Assembly (NCBI GenBank): GCA_029721435.1
Contig: CM056580.1
Span: 70,953,367-71,017,366 of the forward strand
Reading direction: 5' to 3'
From: Gymnothorax reevesii
Taxonomy: Eukaryota > Chordata > Actinopteri > Anguilliformes > Muraenidae
DNA length: 64,000 nucleotides
Notes under the pieces: model-generated
What the model was told of the DNA's origin: nothing
What the model saw: only the letters and a program-made list of their open reading frames with translations
Databases searched by the model: none
In this document: positions 49,232 to 60,500 of the stretch, piece after piece
Position numbering within the stretch: the stretch's first letter is position 1
Layout of the letters: each line of letters begins with the position of its first letter
Program-made: the position numbers and the translations under genes

Positions 49232-50190
49232 GCTTCTGATCACTGGATGGTCAACATATCACCTCATTGGAAAGAACTCTCTGAGGATCTGAAAAAGAGA
49301 ATTGTTACTGTGCACAAAGATGGTCTAAGCTACAAGAAGATCTGTGAAACCGTGAAACTGAGTTACAGCACGGTGGCCAAGGTTATTCAGCGGTTTTCCC
49401 AGATGGGTTTTACTCGGAACAGGCCTCGTCAGGGTCGACCAAAGAGGTTGAGTCCCCGTGCTCTGCATCAGGTGCACAAGTTGGCTTCAGAAAACAGATG
49501 AAGGAGCGCAGGCAGCATTGCTAACGACGTTGCAGCAGTGGGAGAACAGCCAGTTAGTGCTCAGACCATACGCCGTGCACTGCACTAAGTCCATCTGCAT
49601 GGTCGTCGGCCAAGACGGAAGTCTCTTCTGAAGCTAGCCCATAAGTAAGCTCAAAAACAGTTAGCTAAAGACAACCAGTCCAAGAACATGAACCACTGGA
49701 ACTATGTTCTGTGGTCTGATGAGTCCAAGATAAATTTGTTCGGCTCAGATGGTGCCCAGCCTATGTGGCGGTGCCCTGGTGAAGAGTACAAAGATAAGTG
49801 TGTACTGTCTACAGTCAAACATGGTGGTGGCAGCATCATGGTCTGGGGCTGCACGTGTGCTTCATTGATAGAATAATGGATTTCAACATGTAGTGTGACA
49901 TTCTGAAGCAGAACATGATACTCTTCCTTCGGAAACGGCAGTTTTCCAACATGATCCAAAACACACCTCCAAGATGACAACTGCCTTCCTGAACAAACAG
50001 GGTGAGGTTGATGGTGTGGCAAAGTATGTCTCCAGACCTAAATCCAATTTAGCACCTGTGGGGCATCCTCAAGAGGAAGGTGGAGGAGCGGAAGTTGTCC
50101 CAACATCCACCAGCTCCATGGTGTTGTCATGAAGGAGTGGAGGAGGATCCCAGCACAACCTGTGCAGCTCTGGTGAATTCTATGCCTAGG
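49232..50190 (+). pseudogene. Dead Tc1 transposase of the older element
   Basis: Segments in changing frames match a Tc1 transposase from end to end. HWKELSEDLKKRIVTVHKDG is the N-terminal helix-turn-helix (49258 on), QGRPKRLSPRA the linker, HWNYVLWSDESKINLFGSDG holds the first catalytic Asp (49691-49750), and KHGGGSIMVWG follows. FQHDPKHTSK retains the second Asp but has lost two residues of the usual HDNDPKH. SPDLNPI is followed by TAG at 50050-50052 exactly where the catalytic Glu is expected. Stops also occur at 49499, 49586 and 49645. It cannot make an active enzyme. Confidence 0.85.
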
Positions 50191-50479
50191 AGAATCAAGG
50201 CAGTGCCTGACAACAATGGTGGTCACTAAATATTGAGAATATGGACACCAATTGGCATGCTGACAGTGAGGTGTACTCACTTTTGTTGCCTATCATTTTG
50301 GAAATAGTGACTGTTTGTTCAGTTATTTGGACAATGCAGAAAATCTAAACTGCTACACATATTGTATAATGACTACTGTAGAATATATTCAGGTTTCATT
50401 TCTGTAATGTTGCCCCTTGAAAAGATATAATAAATTAATTGTCAAAATGTGACAATGTTCTCACTTTTGCGAGATTCTG

Positions 50480-50899
50480 TAGATATCACATCTTCATCAA
50501 GCTAATGAATGTTTTGGCCGAAGAAAAACATTGGTTAGCTAGCCTCTACATTTGAATACATACACATCCCACTGTACCACAGACGCAAGCCGCATACTAC
50601 TCGGTCCGATGCCATTCAAATTAATTGCAAATTTATATGATAAAATAATTTTAAAAATTTTGATTGATAAATTGGAGTTTTAGGACATTTATGCGGAGAA
50701 CGGATTTTCTATGAAAATTTCGGAGTAACTCCGCCGAAATTTGAGTGGTTGGCATCTCTGCAGTACTAAAGCAGGAGCATGTACGGTTGCCATTAGAACT
50801 GCTTCCCTTGCATTTATTGATGTTAAGACTGCAGACATAAGTAGCAGCATTCTGCATTGTGCATGGCAATTTTATCAGCTCAGATTCAGCATCAAAATT
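50480..50899. other. Unassigned DNA
   Basis: No clear feature. A minus-strand reading frame of 156 codons over 50651-51121 has no recognisable domain and overlaps the Tc1 fragment on the other strand. Confidence 0.4.
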
Positions 50900-51170
50900 C
50901 ATCAAATTGCACTTCACAGAGCAGATGTAGAATGGCCTGATGCATGAGGCAGCCAAAACCCAAGGCAAAGCAGTGGAATGTTTGGCAACGTCTGATTCAG
51001 TCAACTGACCTACATCCAGTTGAGCGTGAATTTCACTTCCGGAAGGCAAAATGTCCCAAGAAAAAGCGGGATCTTGAGACAGCTGCAGTGAAGGCCCTGC
51101 CGAGCAGCACCAACCCAGCATTTAGAGACGTCTGCAGCCCTGATCTGACCCTCTGACACTGAGAACGGCT
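50900..51170 (+). pseudogene. Tc1 transposase C-terminal fragment
   Basis: At 50944-51156 the plus strand reads WNVWQRLIQSTDLHPVEREF, then KKKRDLETAAVKAL. This parallels the Tc1 C-terminus (VLxWPxQSPDLNPIE, then helices before the C-end), with the catalytic Glu kept in HPVE. The rest of the element is missing or unrecognisable. An independent, much older remnant next to the nested Tc1 pair. Confidence 0.5.
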
Positions 51171-53560
51171 GACTCCTGTTACCTGGGAGGCAGGTGTAAA
51201 GACAATCTGACCTTGGTAATCCGTTGCACAAATGGTGCAGTTAATTTCCCAGGTATGATAGAAAATAAAGGGCGAATTCAGAAATGAGGACCAAATTTGA
51301 GTTCCTCGAATCAATGAGCTTCAGACTTCTAGCAGTTGCTGACTGCAAATGATTGGCTTCCAAGTATTAGTGTTGGAGCCATTTGTTTATTTTTTACCTT
51401 TTCTCCCCACACACCATAATTTCCCATTCATGCCCTATTGTTTCGTTTTGGTTGCAATTCCATTATCTACCACCAGGGAGAGTTTGTCTTTGAGTCAATT
51501 TCTATTCTATTTAAATGTGTGGCCTGCCAATTACAGGCAGGTGTGTTTGGGGGAAAGCATACAGTTTTTTGACCGTGTCGGTGGCTGTAGCGTTGATCTG
51601 TAGATCTGTGTGGTGTGACAGGTACTCTTGTGCGGCTAAATACCAAAAGTCATATTTTCACGATACGGAATTAAATGGGGTTACACTTTTCCCAAAGGTA
51701 CTTAATCTCCGTTTGTATTTTTCTGGCCTGATGGACAACCTATGGTTGACACGCGTCTAACTAGTGCACCCCTTCACCCCTCTAGTGATCAATTGGTAAG
51801 GTCGCTACAATTAGAAAATAAATTTATCATTATGCTAGTTTGTCCATTTACTTTCGAGCCCCTGAAATCAGCGGGGGTAAGTGCAGATATATGCGATGAT
51901 ACTTCACACATCATTTCTGACAAAACTCTTAAAGCTGAAAGCTGAGACTTCAAGCATATTTGATTGATTCATTTCAATTCCACTGTAGAGGCAGACAGAA
52001 CAAAAATGATGAAAACTGTGCCACTTCCCAGATAATTTATCGATCCTGACTGCATAGAATTAGAAATAGTGAAGTATATATAAAATATACATCAGTCAAA
52101 TTGAATTACTCACAGATATCGCTATTTAACTGATTGATCACATTCTACAACAAATCTACCCCACAGCAGTTTCTTGTGTACCCCTCCCCATTATAACATC
52201 TCACATCACCACACCTCTAAAACAAGCAGCTGATCATGGTCAGACAATGCTAGTTTAAAGTACTACATCCCAGTAGGAGTGTACACACTGCCTTTTCTGG
52301 TTTCCTGAGTCTGCCAGTCTTTGACACAACAAGGACCCAATATTTTTGAATTTAATTAAATGTGGGGGCAGTCATGGACCGTGATGGAAACCTGGAGTTT
52401 AGCGTTCCTGAGATCCCACTGGCTGAGAGAAAAATTGCTTTATCCATTAACAGGGAAACTGACAGGATAATTCAAAATCTAATCTAGCCAACACACTGGA
52501 GCCACCGATAGTGTGAGAAATTAAAGAATTCATTCTCTACAGCAGTGAAGACCCATCATGCAACTTCAATGTCAGTTGAAAGGTTTTGTGGGTCCCACAG
52601 ACCAGTTAGGGCATCCAGCCGAAACTTGGCACAACTGATAAATTAACTGTGGGAATGATTACTATATACAGCCAACTAAGAAATAATGAGAAATTTGACA
52701 AGAGGGTGCATTTACATTTACATTATATATTTTAACATGAATGACTTACATCACGGAGGCCATACAAATGATTGCATAAAAATAAATAAATTACATCTTA
52801 TTCAGACTGCCTAAAAAAACTGGATGCAGCAATTTTGAGTAAAATCCACAGAGCTTAAATATATAAAAATATCAACTAATAATGAAAATCATAAAATACC
52901 AAAACTTGACAGAGTATCCTTGACACTCGAATGGAAAAATAAATTACTCCATGCTCTAATACTTCTATAAGCAATTTCTATGTAACAGTACTGGATAACA
53001 TCCTGATCGATCATTTTAGCATTACTAATTGAAACAGCAACAATGTGGGCTCATGGCTCGCTCATCCTACAGTACACATGCATGAATGGACCCCATGGAC
53101 TGGTACAAAATCAGGCACATGCCTAAGCTGACTGCGACTGAAAAACCTATAATTTGGCTACTGCGTCAGTGAGGAAAACAAGGATTTGCATTGGAGGACC
53201 TGCAGAGTCTTATTGCTTTCTAGTTGTGCTGAGTGGTCAGGCAGTTTACCGGTGTACCGGTTATAATATTTTGCATGTCAACCTACCGATGCGTGTATGG
53301 CACATATAAAATACCACCATTTTTCCAGAAAAGTGTGTAATATGTAAACAAATGGTGCCAGGCACAACAAACCCTGCCCCTCGCACATACTTTGACCAAC
53401 TATTCCTAAAGTCAATAGGCATCTATGGGTCAGTGGCGATCCCTAAACTGAATATGGGGTGAATCTGGCCATTAGTTTTGCTGCTAAAGTGTTAACAAAC
53501 AAACAAAGAAACTGAACCAAAAACAATACCCCTTGCCCTCTCCCTTCGGGCGGGGCTAGG
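51171..53560. other. Unassigned DNA
   Basis: No host exon or repeat unit is recognised in these 2.4 kb. Confidence 0.4.
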
Positions 53561-55029
53561 TAATGAAAACAGAATGCAATGATTTGCATTCATAGTCATT
53601 TCAAATTTATCGTCATGATCAAAGTCATTTAAACCCTATATTTAACTGAAAGTAGCGCAAAGACAGGTGTTGAAACTGAAAAAATTTATTGTTTTTGGAG
53701 AAACATCATTTCATTTTGAATTTGATGCCAGCAACACATTTCAAAAAAGTTGGGACAGGGGCTACAAAAGACTGGAAAAGTTGAATGATGCCAAAAAAAT
53801 ACTCCTAGTGGAACATCTCACTGCAAAGAAGGTTAATTGGCGATAGGTCAGTGACATGATTGGGTCTTTCACACAAAGATGGCAATGGCTTCAACACTCA
53901 GGGAAAGACTTCACATCTGTAAAGACACCATTAATGCTAAATAATATATTCAGATTTTGGAGTTCCATATACTGCCATCCAGACATCCCTTTGACAGGGA
54001 AGGCCTTGCATATTTCAGCAGAACAATGCCAAACACAATGTTCTGCTGTATTACAATAACATGGCTCCGTAGTGAAGGAGGCTAGGTGGTAAACTGCCCT
54101 CCCTGCAGGCCAGACCTGATGCCCATTAAAAATATTTGGCGCATTATGATAAAAAATAACAAAGGAGTCAAAGTGTAAAGTGTTGATCAGCTGAATGCCT
54201 ATATCAAGAAAGAAAGGAAAGACATTTTTCTTCCAAAACTATAGCAGTTGGTTACCTCCACTCTCAAAAACTTTCAGAGCATTGTAAATAAAACAAGTAG
54301 ATCAGAGGGATCTAATAGCTGCGACCTGGCCTAGCATCCGTTACGTGGCCTAGTGTCCATGACTGGTGGTTTCTTGTACAAGTGTGACCTCGAAATTAGC
54401 AAATGACCTTGAAAATCAATAGGGAACCCTTCCTCTGTACCAAGAAGCTTGCTGTAAGATTTAATAGCCATCCATCAAGTTAAACTCGAGTTACGGTGCG
54501 AAAACTGTGAAATCGGGGCAAAATTGACACTTTTTTGACCGGTGTGACCTTGGGATTCGACAGATGACCTTGAAAATCAATAGGGAACCCCTCCTCTATA
54601 CCAAGAAGCTTGTTCTAAGATTTCATAGCCATGCATTGAATTAAACTTGAGTTACGGTGCGAAAACAGGTGGTGAAGGTCAATAACTCCTGAAAATTTCA
54701 TGATACGACGACAGGAACATGGTGAAAAAGGCGTCACAGACGGACGGACAGACAGAAGCGTTCGTTGAGCTGCTTGGTCCCAGCTAAAAATAGGTGAAGC
54801 AACACAGTGGAAAACACTGCCCCTGTCCCAAATTTCTTGAAACATGTTGCTGGCATAAAATTCAAAATGAGCGAATATTTTTCAAAAAACAGTAAAATTT
54901 CTCCGTTTCAACATTTTATATGTTTGCACCATTTTCAATTATATATAGGGCTTAAATGATTTGCAAATCATTCCATTCTGTTTTTATTTACATATTACAC
55001 AGCCTCCCAACTTTTCTGGAAATGGGGTA
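53561..55029 (+). pseudogene. Internally deleted Tc1 element carrying insert I
   Basis: The left end has AAAACAGAATGCAATGATTTGCA and the right end the inverse (ATTTGCAAATCATTCCATTCTG), the TIR of a common fish Tc1 family. Inside are AAAAAAGTTGGGACAGGGG, then coding remnants such as the CACCATTAATGCTAAATA block and GGCGCATTATGA (WRIM). The N-terminal half of the transposase is deleted, between about 53890 and 53905. Element I interrupts it at 54293-54786, after which the C-terminal end resumes with GGTGAAGCAACACAGTGG. No functional protein. Confidence 0.75.
54293..54786 (+). mobile_element. Hairpin-ended element I inserted in a Tc1 copy
   Basis: It begins ACAAGTAGATCAG (54293). TAGCTGCGACC (54316-54326), 23 bp inside, pairs imperfectly with GGTCCCAGCTA at the right end (54776-54786). 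A local hairpin AGCTG/CAGCT lies at 54768-54785. Two tandem units of about 180 bp share TGACCTTGAAAATCAATAGG, GAACCCCTCCTCTATACC, AAGAAGCTTG and GAGTTACGGTGCGAAAAC. A GACGGACGGACAGACAG tract (54739-54755) precedes the hairpin. The interrupted Tc1 sequence reads through if the insert is removed. Confidence 0.75.
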
Positions 55030-55636
55030 TAAAGCGTTAAGAGCATTTGATGTCATAGCGCTCTTCCACAGAATGCAGTTCATATACTCCCGACTCTGGG
55101 GTGGCACTGTTATATAGACCGCTGCATTCCCACAACAGAATGCAGTTAGCACTCTTGACTGCTGGGAGGCACTGTTTAATAGAGCACTGCATCTTTTAAC
55201 AGGACCTCTGTGGTTGTGTTGGTCCATTGATGGAAGAAGTTCACCCTGAAGACTTTCAGTCAGAGAGGCTTAGCCAGGTGACCTCATATAAAGAGTCACA
55301 CAGTCCACACTGCAAGCCAGCTGTGGTGGATGAATGGGTAAAGCATAGGACTCCCATCCAGACCGAAAATATTCAAATTATATGTGAAACCAAATATTGA
55401 GTTATTATTCATGTAGAATAGCACATTCTGCGATGGAGAGTACTTGTGTAGTGGGGCTAGATGAAGGAATGAGTGTTCAGAATCTTTTATTCAGGAAAAC
55501 AAAATTTGTTCCCCTGCATTAGAACAATTAAAGAACAAAATTCAAAATTCAAGAACGTTTCAAGAAATCTTCAAGAACAGTTCTTGAAATTTTTGCAAGG
55601 GCTAAGAGTGTTTTGGCATTTAAAGTATTTATTTTT
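55030..55636. other. Unassigned DNA with two related GAATGCAGTT units
   Basis: Two short related blocks at about 55055-55200 (CACAGAATGCAGTT, GACT..TGGGAGGCACTGTT) form an imperfect duplication. No gene seen. Confidence 0.4.
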
Positions 55637-55870
55637 CAGCCCGCTTGGCCTCTAAGCCAGTTGGGCTTTTGCTGTGGTTAGATGCCTTCGTGGTGGTCTG
55701 TCGTGCGTTCGTAAACTTTTTGCCTTGTCAGCAATCTCGCACCTCTAGTTTTTCACAGATCCTTTTCATATTTTATATGTGTGTATATATCTACGCAAAG
55801 TTTGATTTTGGCCATGTCTGGCCAAGCTGGCGAGTGGCCTTGCCACTATTTTTTCTAGTCTGTTAGTATA
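55637..55870 (-). mobile_element. Element C: hairpin-ended repeat, single unit
   Basis: AGCCCGCTTGGCC and GCCAGTTGGGCT (55638-55673) form a hairpin. It is followed by degenerate GTGGTCTGTCGTGCGTTCG (55692-55712, a CCGT-type tract), then GTAAACTTTTTGCCTTGTCAG. The order hairpin, tetranucleotide-like tract, body is that of elements A and B. On the minus strand the hairpin ends GGGCTGAAAAATA. The far border is not visible. Confidence 0.45.
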
Positions 55871-57387
55871 ATCTCGAGTTAAGACAAAAGATTTGAAATT
55901 AGCTGCCATGCTTTTGAAATTGAGTCATTTTGTCGACCAAAAGTACGTTACCATCAAGACTAAAATGCTTTGAAACAGTATTTGAAACCTTGTTTGCTGA
56001 AATCAAGAGACTTTGGCACTTTGATACACGCCTCGAAGTGCTGTTTGAACATGGAGTCACAAAGGTTTTGAAGTGTTTTAAATAGCTGTTTTGAGTCTGT
56101 CCACTATGAGATACTGTGATTGTGAACTGCAGAAGCTAGTAGACAAAGCTCGAGGGGCAATTAATATTTCTGAGGACTTTTCAGGTAAAAACCAAAAAAA
56201 AAAGAGTCACGTTCAATCTGAAATATTGTTAGGTGTCCAAGAACAGCAAATACTAGCTTTAAGATTGCCAACGGCCGATTTGCAATGTCGAATATTATTT
56301 TAAAAGCAAATAAAGCTGGCTATCACAGAACATTGTGACAAACCACAGCAGCAAAAGTTTGTTCATAAAAGGTGTGATATGCTCCATCTACAGAGAATCA
56401 AAATGTGAGAAGTCTAACTATAAGACCTTTTATGTTAATGACTGTATTGTAAGCATATGTGCTCAACAGAGTTTGATTCAGGTGGTGAAATCATGTTAGC
56501 AACTTAGCACCTACAAATACTCCATTAGAAGCATATGTCATAAGCATTTTGCTTGCAGTGATTAAGCCAGCCAGTTATTTATTACCGATGTTTGGTACTT
56601 TTAACGGTCTTAAGGGTATTATTGAAAATATATATCAGTGTGTGAAGCATGCAAATTAGCTGGGCAATTGTTAAAACAAAAGGAATGAACCTCCACAAAG
56701 ACCCAGAATTGCAATAAATAAATAAATAAATAGATAAATAAATAAATAAATAAATAAATAAATAGCGATATAGAGGGGAAAAAAATACTGGGTAGGAATT
56801 TTTGATCCTACCGCCCAGCACAACTCATGTGTGATCCAGTTTGTTCAATAGGTTTCCCACATCCAGCACGTTGGCTCGAAAATGGGGTTGTGCCAAGAAA
56901 TACCAACCAACATCATGAGTGCTGAAGGAGAGCACGTATGCACTATCCTGACATATGAAGCAGTGAGTGTTCATCTGTGCGGGGTGTGAATACATATGCT
57001 CATTAACATACATAACTCATAAAATTATCATTCGCAATGAATACAAGCCAGTGTAAAAAAAACGGGAATAAAAAAAAAAGAGAATTTAACTTCTCCATCC
57101 CAGTCGTAACTCTCAAAATTGTTTGCCAGAAATCAATCAGGATGTGTTCTTTTAATCTGACTGTTCAAGTTAAGAAAGTTAAATAGGTAGTACAGGAGGT
57201 AATCCTTCCGAATGTCAGCGTATTTCACAGATACAGTGATAATATTGAAAAAGCGCAATCCCCTTTTCCCAGACTGGGCAGCTTGCCTCATTGGAGAGGA
57301 AAGAACAGTGGCTAGTCCCTTCGTGCTGCTGTCACAGGCTTCTGGCCACGGGTTGCTTGAGGGAGGGGTGGCAGAATGCATAGGAGC
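55871..57387. other. Region downstream of atad1, including its 3' UTR
   Basis: Minus-strand sequence beyond the atad1 stop. It should contain the 3' UTR, but I could not choose a polyadenylation site; a minus-strand AATAAA lies near 56576. An AAAT microsatellite is at 56712-56764. No other gene seen. Confidence 0.4.
56712..56764. repeat. AAAT microsatellite
   Basis: About twelve AAAT units with one TAG interruption. Confidence 0.9.
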
Positions 57388-57514
57388 TCAATCCAGAGGC
57401 ACCTCCTTCAGGGAGCTCCGGCCTACTGTGGCCTGCTGAGCCTCCTTCATTTTATCCAGGCCGAACAGCAGGTCCAGCTGAGTGATGGGCCTCAGCCGCT
57501 CCTCGTCCACCACC
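57388..57514 (-). CDS. atad1: atad1 last coding exon
   Basis: 127 bp from acceptor CTTTCTCCAG to the TGA at 57388-57390. Its first base completes an Arg codon. It encodes [20 protein letters not shown], then [11 protein letters not shown] and KEVPLD. The final helix region matches the Msp1 C-terminal helix known to be needed for hexamer assembly. Confidence 0.93.
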
Positions 57515-60500
57515 CTGGAGAAAGATGGATCACGCTATTAGTGAAAATAATGCCGCACATATAGCATAAATCACATTATGTCAACTCTCATTTTTTTTAA
57601 AGTTTTTTATTTTTTCTCCCTGATATGAAATGTCCTAACATATTAATCGGTTGTGTTATGGCCCCACTTTGTTATTATATTTACAACACTACAGCAACAG
57701 CAACAGCAAGGGATGACAGACACAGTTTTTAAAACTTATACACATTTAATGAACCAACAAAGACAATAACAAATAACTACTCTACTATCTACAACTAAAT
57801 GACCAAGATTGATTAGAAAACAAAAAAAAACAGAAATATTTACAGTCCTTGTGGGTTTGCTGGTGATGTGCTGGGTGAGGAAAAAGGCTCTTAGACAGGC
57901 AAAAATCCACAAAAGAAACTTCACAGGTCTTGAACAGAATGACAGGTCTGGTCACGTGTATCCTTCTTCTTGCAATTTCTCCTATTACTTTACTGTCTCA
58001 ATTCTACTCTTTATATACTCTTTTGCAGACCCCACCCACATTTAGACCTCTTTTTTTATTTTCTGGGACTTTCCCCAGATATGTCCAGGACATGTCTAAA
58101 CCTAGCTCCAGTCTGGGCTGAAAAAAAGGTAAATACTGCCATCTAGTGGCCTCTATTCACATCACAGTTGTTAATGTTGCTTTGCCTGCTGTTGATTTAA
58201 GTGTGTGCGGAAAAGTGTTAGCTCTAAACTGAAGCATGCATTGACAGCAGCAGCATTTTACTTATACTACAGTTCACAAGTCAAATCCACACAATAATGA
58301 GTCAAAAGAAGACCCTGGATTTGAAGCTCAATACCCAGGTGTCTGGCAAATTTGGCCACCAAGTATAAATCAAGGGCTGACTGCAATAGTTAAGAACAGT
58401 TATGTCCAGATGTTATATATTGGACGTAAATATTGCAGTCAGCCCTCGAAAGGTAGTCCTGGATTTCTTTCTTTCCAGGCAATAAACTGAACAATTCATG
58501 GTACCGATTGGCCAGACTGTCTTCACAGCAGACTCCAAGTAAATAGAGCATGGAAAACCTGCACATTCTAAGACCTTTAAGATTGTTAATTGAGGTACTG
58601 GGCCTGACTGCCACACAGTACTCCAGATGCTTTCTAAGCCAGGTTTTACCTCTTGTCCTCATCAGGGTCCTGCAGCTGCTGGGCTATCTGCTTCATTTGC
58701 TGCTTGCGCACGTAGTCGCGCACACGGTACATGGCAGCATCGCGGCACAACTCCCGGAGGTCACTGCCCGAGTAACCCTCTGTCTTCTCTGCGATCTCCT
58801 GCAGGTTGATGGCGTTGCTGAGCTGGGGAGAGGGCCAAAGGTAAATGCATTCAATTACGGCCAGAGGCAGGTTTTTTGTATAAATACAATCACTGAACAA
58901 TGCACAAGAAAGCAGGTGGAGTGACCGGGTATGGTTTTGTCAAATGAGCAAAATCTATTGTTCACTTGCTAAAGCAGCCATCAATCTGTCACGGTCTTTG
59001 GAGCACCTAATGAAGGAGTCGTTTCCATTATATCATTGTCATTCTATTTCATCTGAGAAATGATTTTTGGCCGCTGCAAAATTCTTGACTCATTAGTCAA
59101 TGTCAAGGATACATGACAAAGCGGAGGGAATGAACAGCCTGCTCAGTGAGATGTACATTTTTCAAACAGAATATTAAAACAGGATTTAATTAGCACAACA
59201 GCAATCCCAGAAGGTCTTGGTTGTTTCACACTAGAATGAATAGATCAAGGCTGCTATTGGATATTTAATAGCTATGCTAACTACTCCATAGTGCAGTCAA
59301 GCATATGCATTACAAGTATATAAACATCAATTAACTGAATGCGCCAAACAAAAAGCCGTCATCGGGAGTCTCTGTGCAGAGTCCTTCAGCAGACACAAAC
59401 AGCACTTACATTCTCTCCGGCCAGTATGAGCAGCAGGATGTCCTGTCTTTGCCTCTGGCTCTAGAGAGAGAAAGGGCACAGATGAAACTAATGAGAGGGC
59501 GAAAGGACACAACCTGTGGTAATGAAAGGAAAGCACATCACACGCATTCATCAACAGCGCTATCGTTAGGCCTATAAGAACGGCTCAGAAAAGAGGCCGG
59601 AGGTGACCAGCATGAACTTACCATTCAGCAATGAGCCCTATTATTCAGAGGCATATATAAACTGTTCATTAGAATTCCACTCAAGAGTAAAAGAAGAGGT
59701 GGTCCAGAGGCAAAACTTGTGCAAGTACAACCTCAATTCCTAACAAGTTGGAATATCACAAAAAGAGCATTAAAAAATACATAAATAAAAAAAGGAGTGA
59801 TCTGAAAAGTCCATTCACCCTCTACTATACTGAAAATAGAACAACACATATGATGCTTTAACTTGCAAACTCAATTGTTTATCAAAAATATATGCTCATT
59901 TAAATTCTGATGACAGCAACAGACTCAAAAAAGTTGGTGTAAGGGCAATTTGGGATTAATAATGATATTTCAAGTAGCTGTAAGCAAGGAGAACTGATTA
60001 ACTGCAGCCAACCAGTTAATCAGATCTTTTATAATTCTGAATGTTCTCACGCCCTTATGATGTCAAGGAGGAGAGATTCTGAAATGGCTTGGAATGGCTA
60101 ATTGGCTGTGGACCTGCTGTCATGATAGGAGACATTTAAAAACCATCAAGTGACTTTGATGAACATCATAAACATGGTCTTGGAAATATTTTGGTAAACC
60201 TTCATAGGTCAACACAGCCAACCACTGCATAAAGATGCAGTTAAAGCTTTACTATGCAAAGCTGAAGCCACATAACAGAATCCAAACAAGCTGAAGACTT
60301 CTCTGGGCTTGGTCAGGCTTTTTCCTGTACAAAGAATTGAGAGGCGGCTTCCGTCAAATTTCGTGCCGCCTCCGCCTCCCGAAAAAATATCGAGCACTTG
60401 TTTTCACAGAAAACGTCATCTTGTATCAATCACTGAACTTGGAGGATTTGACATTTGTAACTGCAATTGCGACTCTATGCCACCACAACGATGTAGTGGC

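Larger units (their letters stand above)
47214..50479 (+). mobile_element. Older Tc1 element, split by a younger Tc1 in its left TIR
   Basis: The left end CAGTATCTCACAAAAGTGA (47214) and right end TCACTTTTGCGAGATTCTG (to 50479) are inverted matches. The inverted similarity runs inward for over 200 bp, including TATATCTTTTCAAGGGACAA on the left and its complement near 50409-50430. On the left it is interrupted at 47307 and resumes at 48939, leading through AATATGTGTAGCAGTG and ACTGTCCAAATAATTGAACA. Removing the younger copy gives an element of about 1.63 kb, the usual Tc1 size. The transposase inside is dead. Confidence 0.85.

Noticed and set aside
50651..51121. 156-codon minus-strand frame
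   Set aside because: No recognisable motif, no splice sites, and the opposite strand carries a Tc1 transposase fragment that explains the sequence.
58550..58924. 124-codon plus-strand frame
   Set aside because: Antisense shadow of the atad1 exon at 58650-58822.
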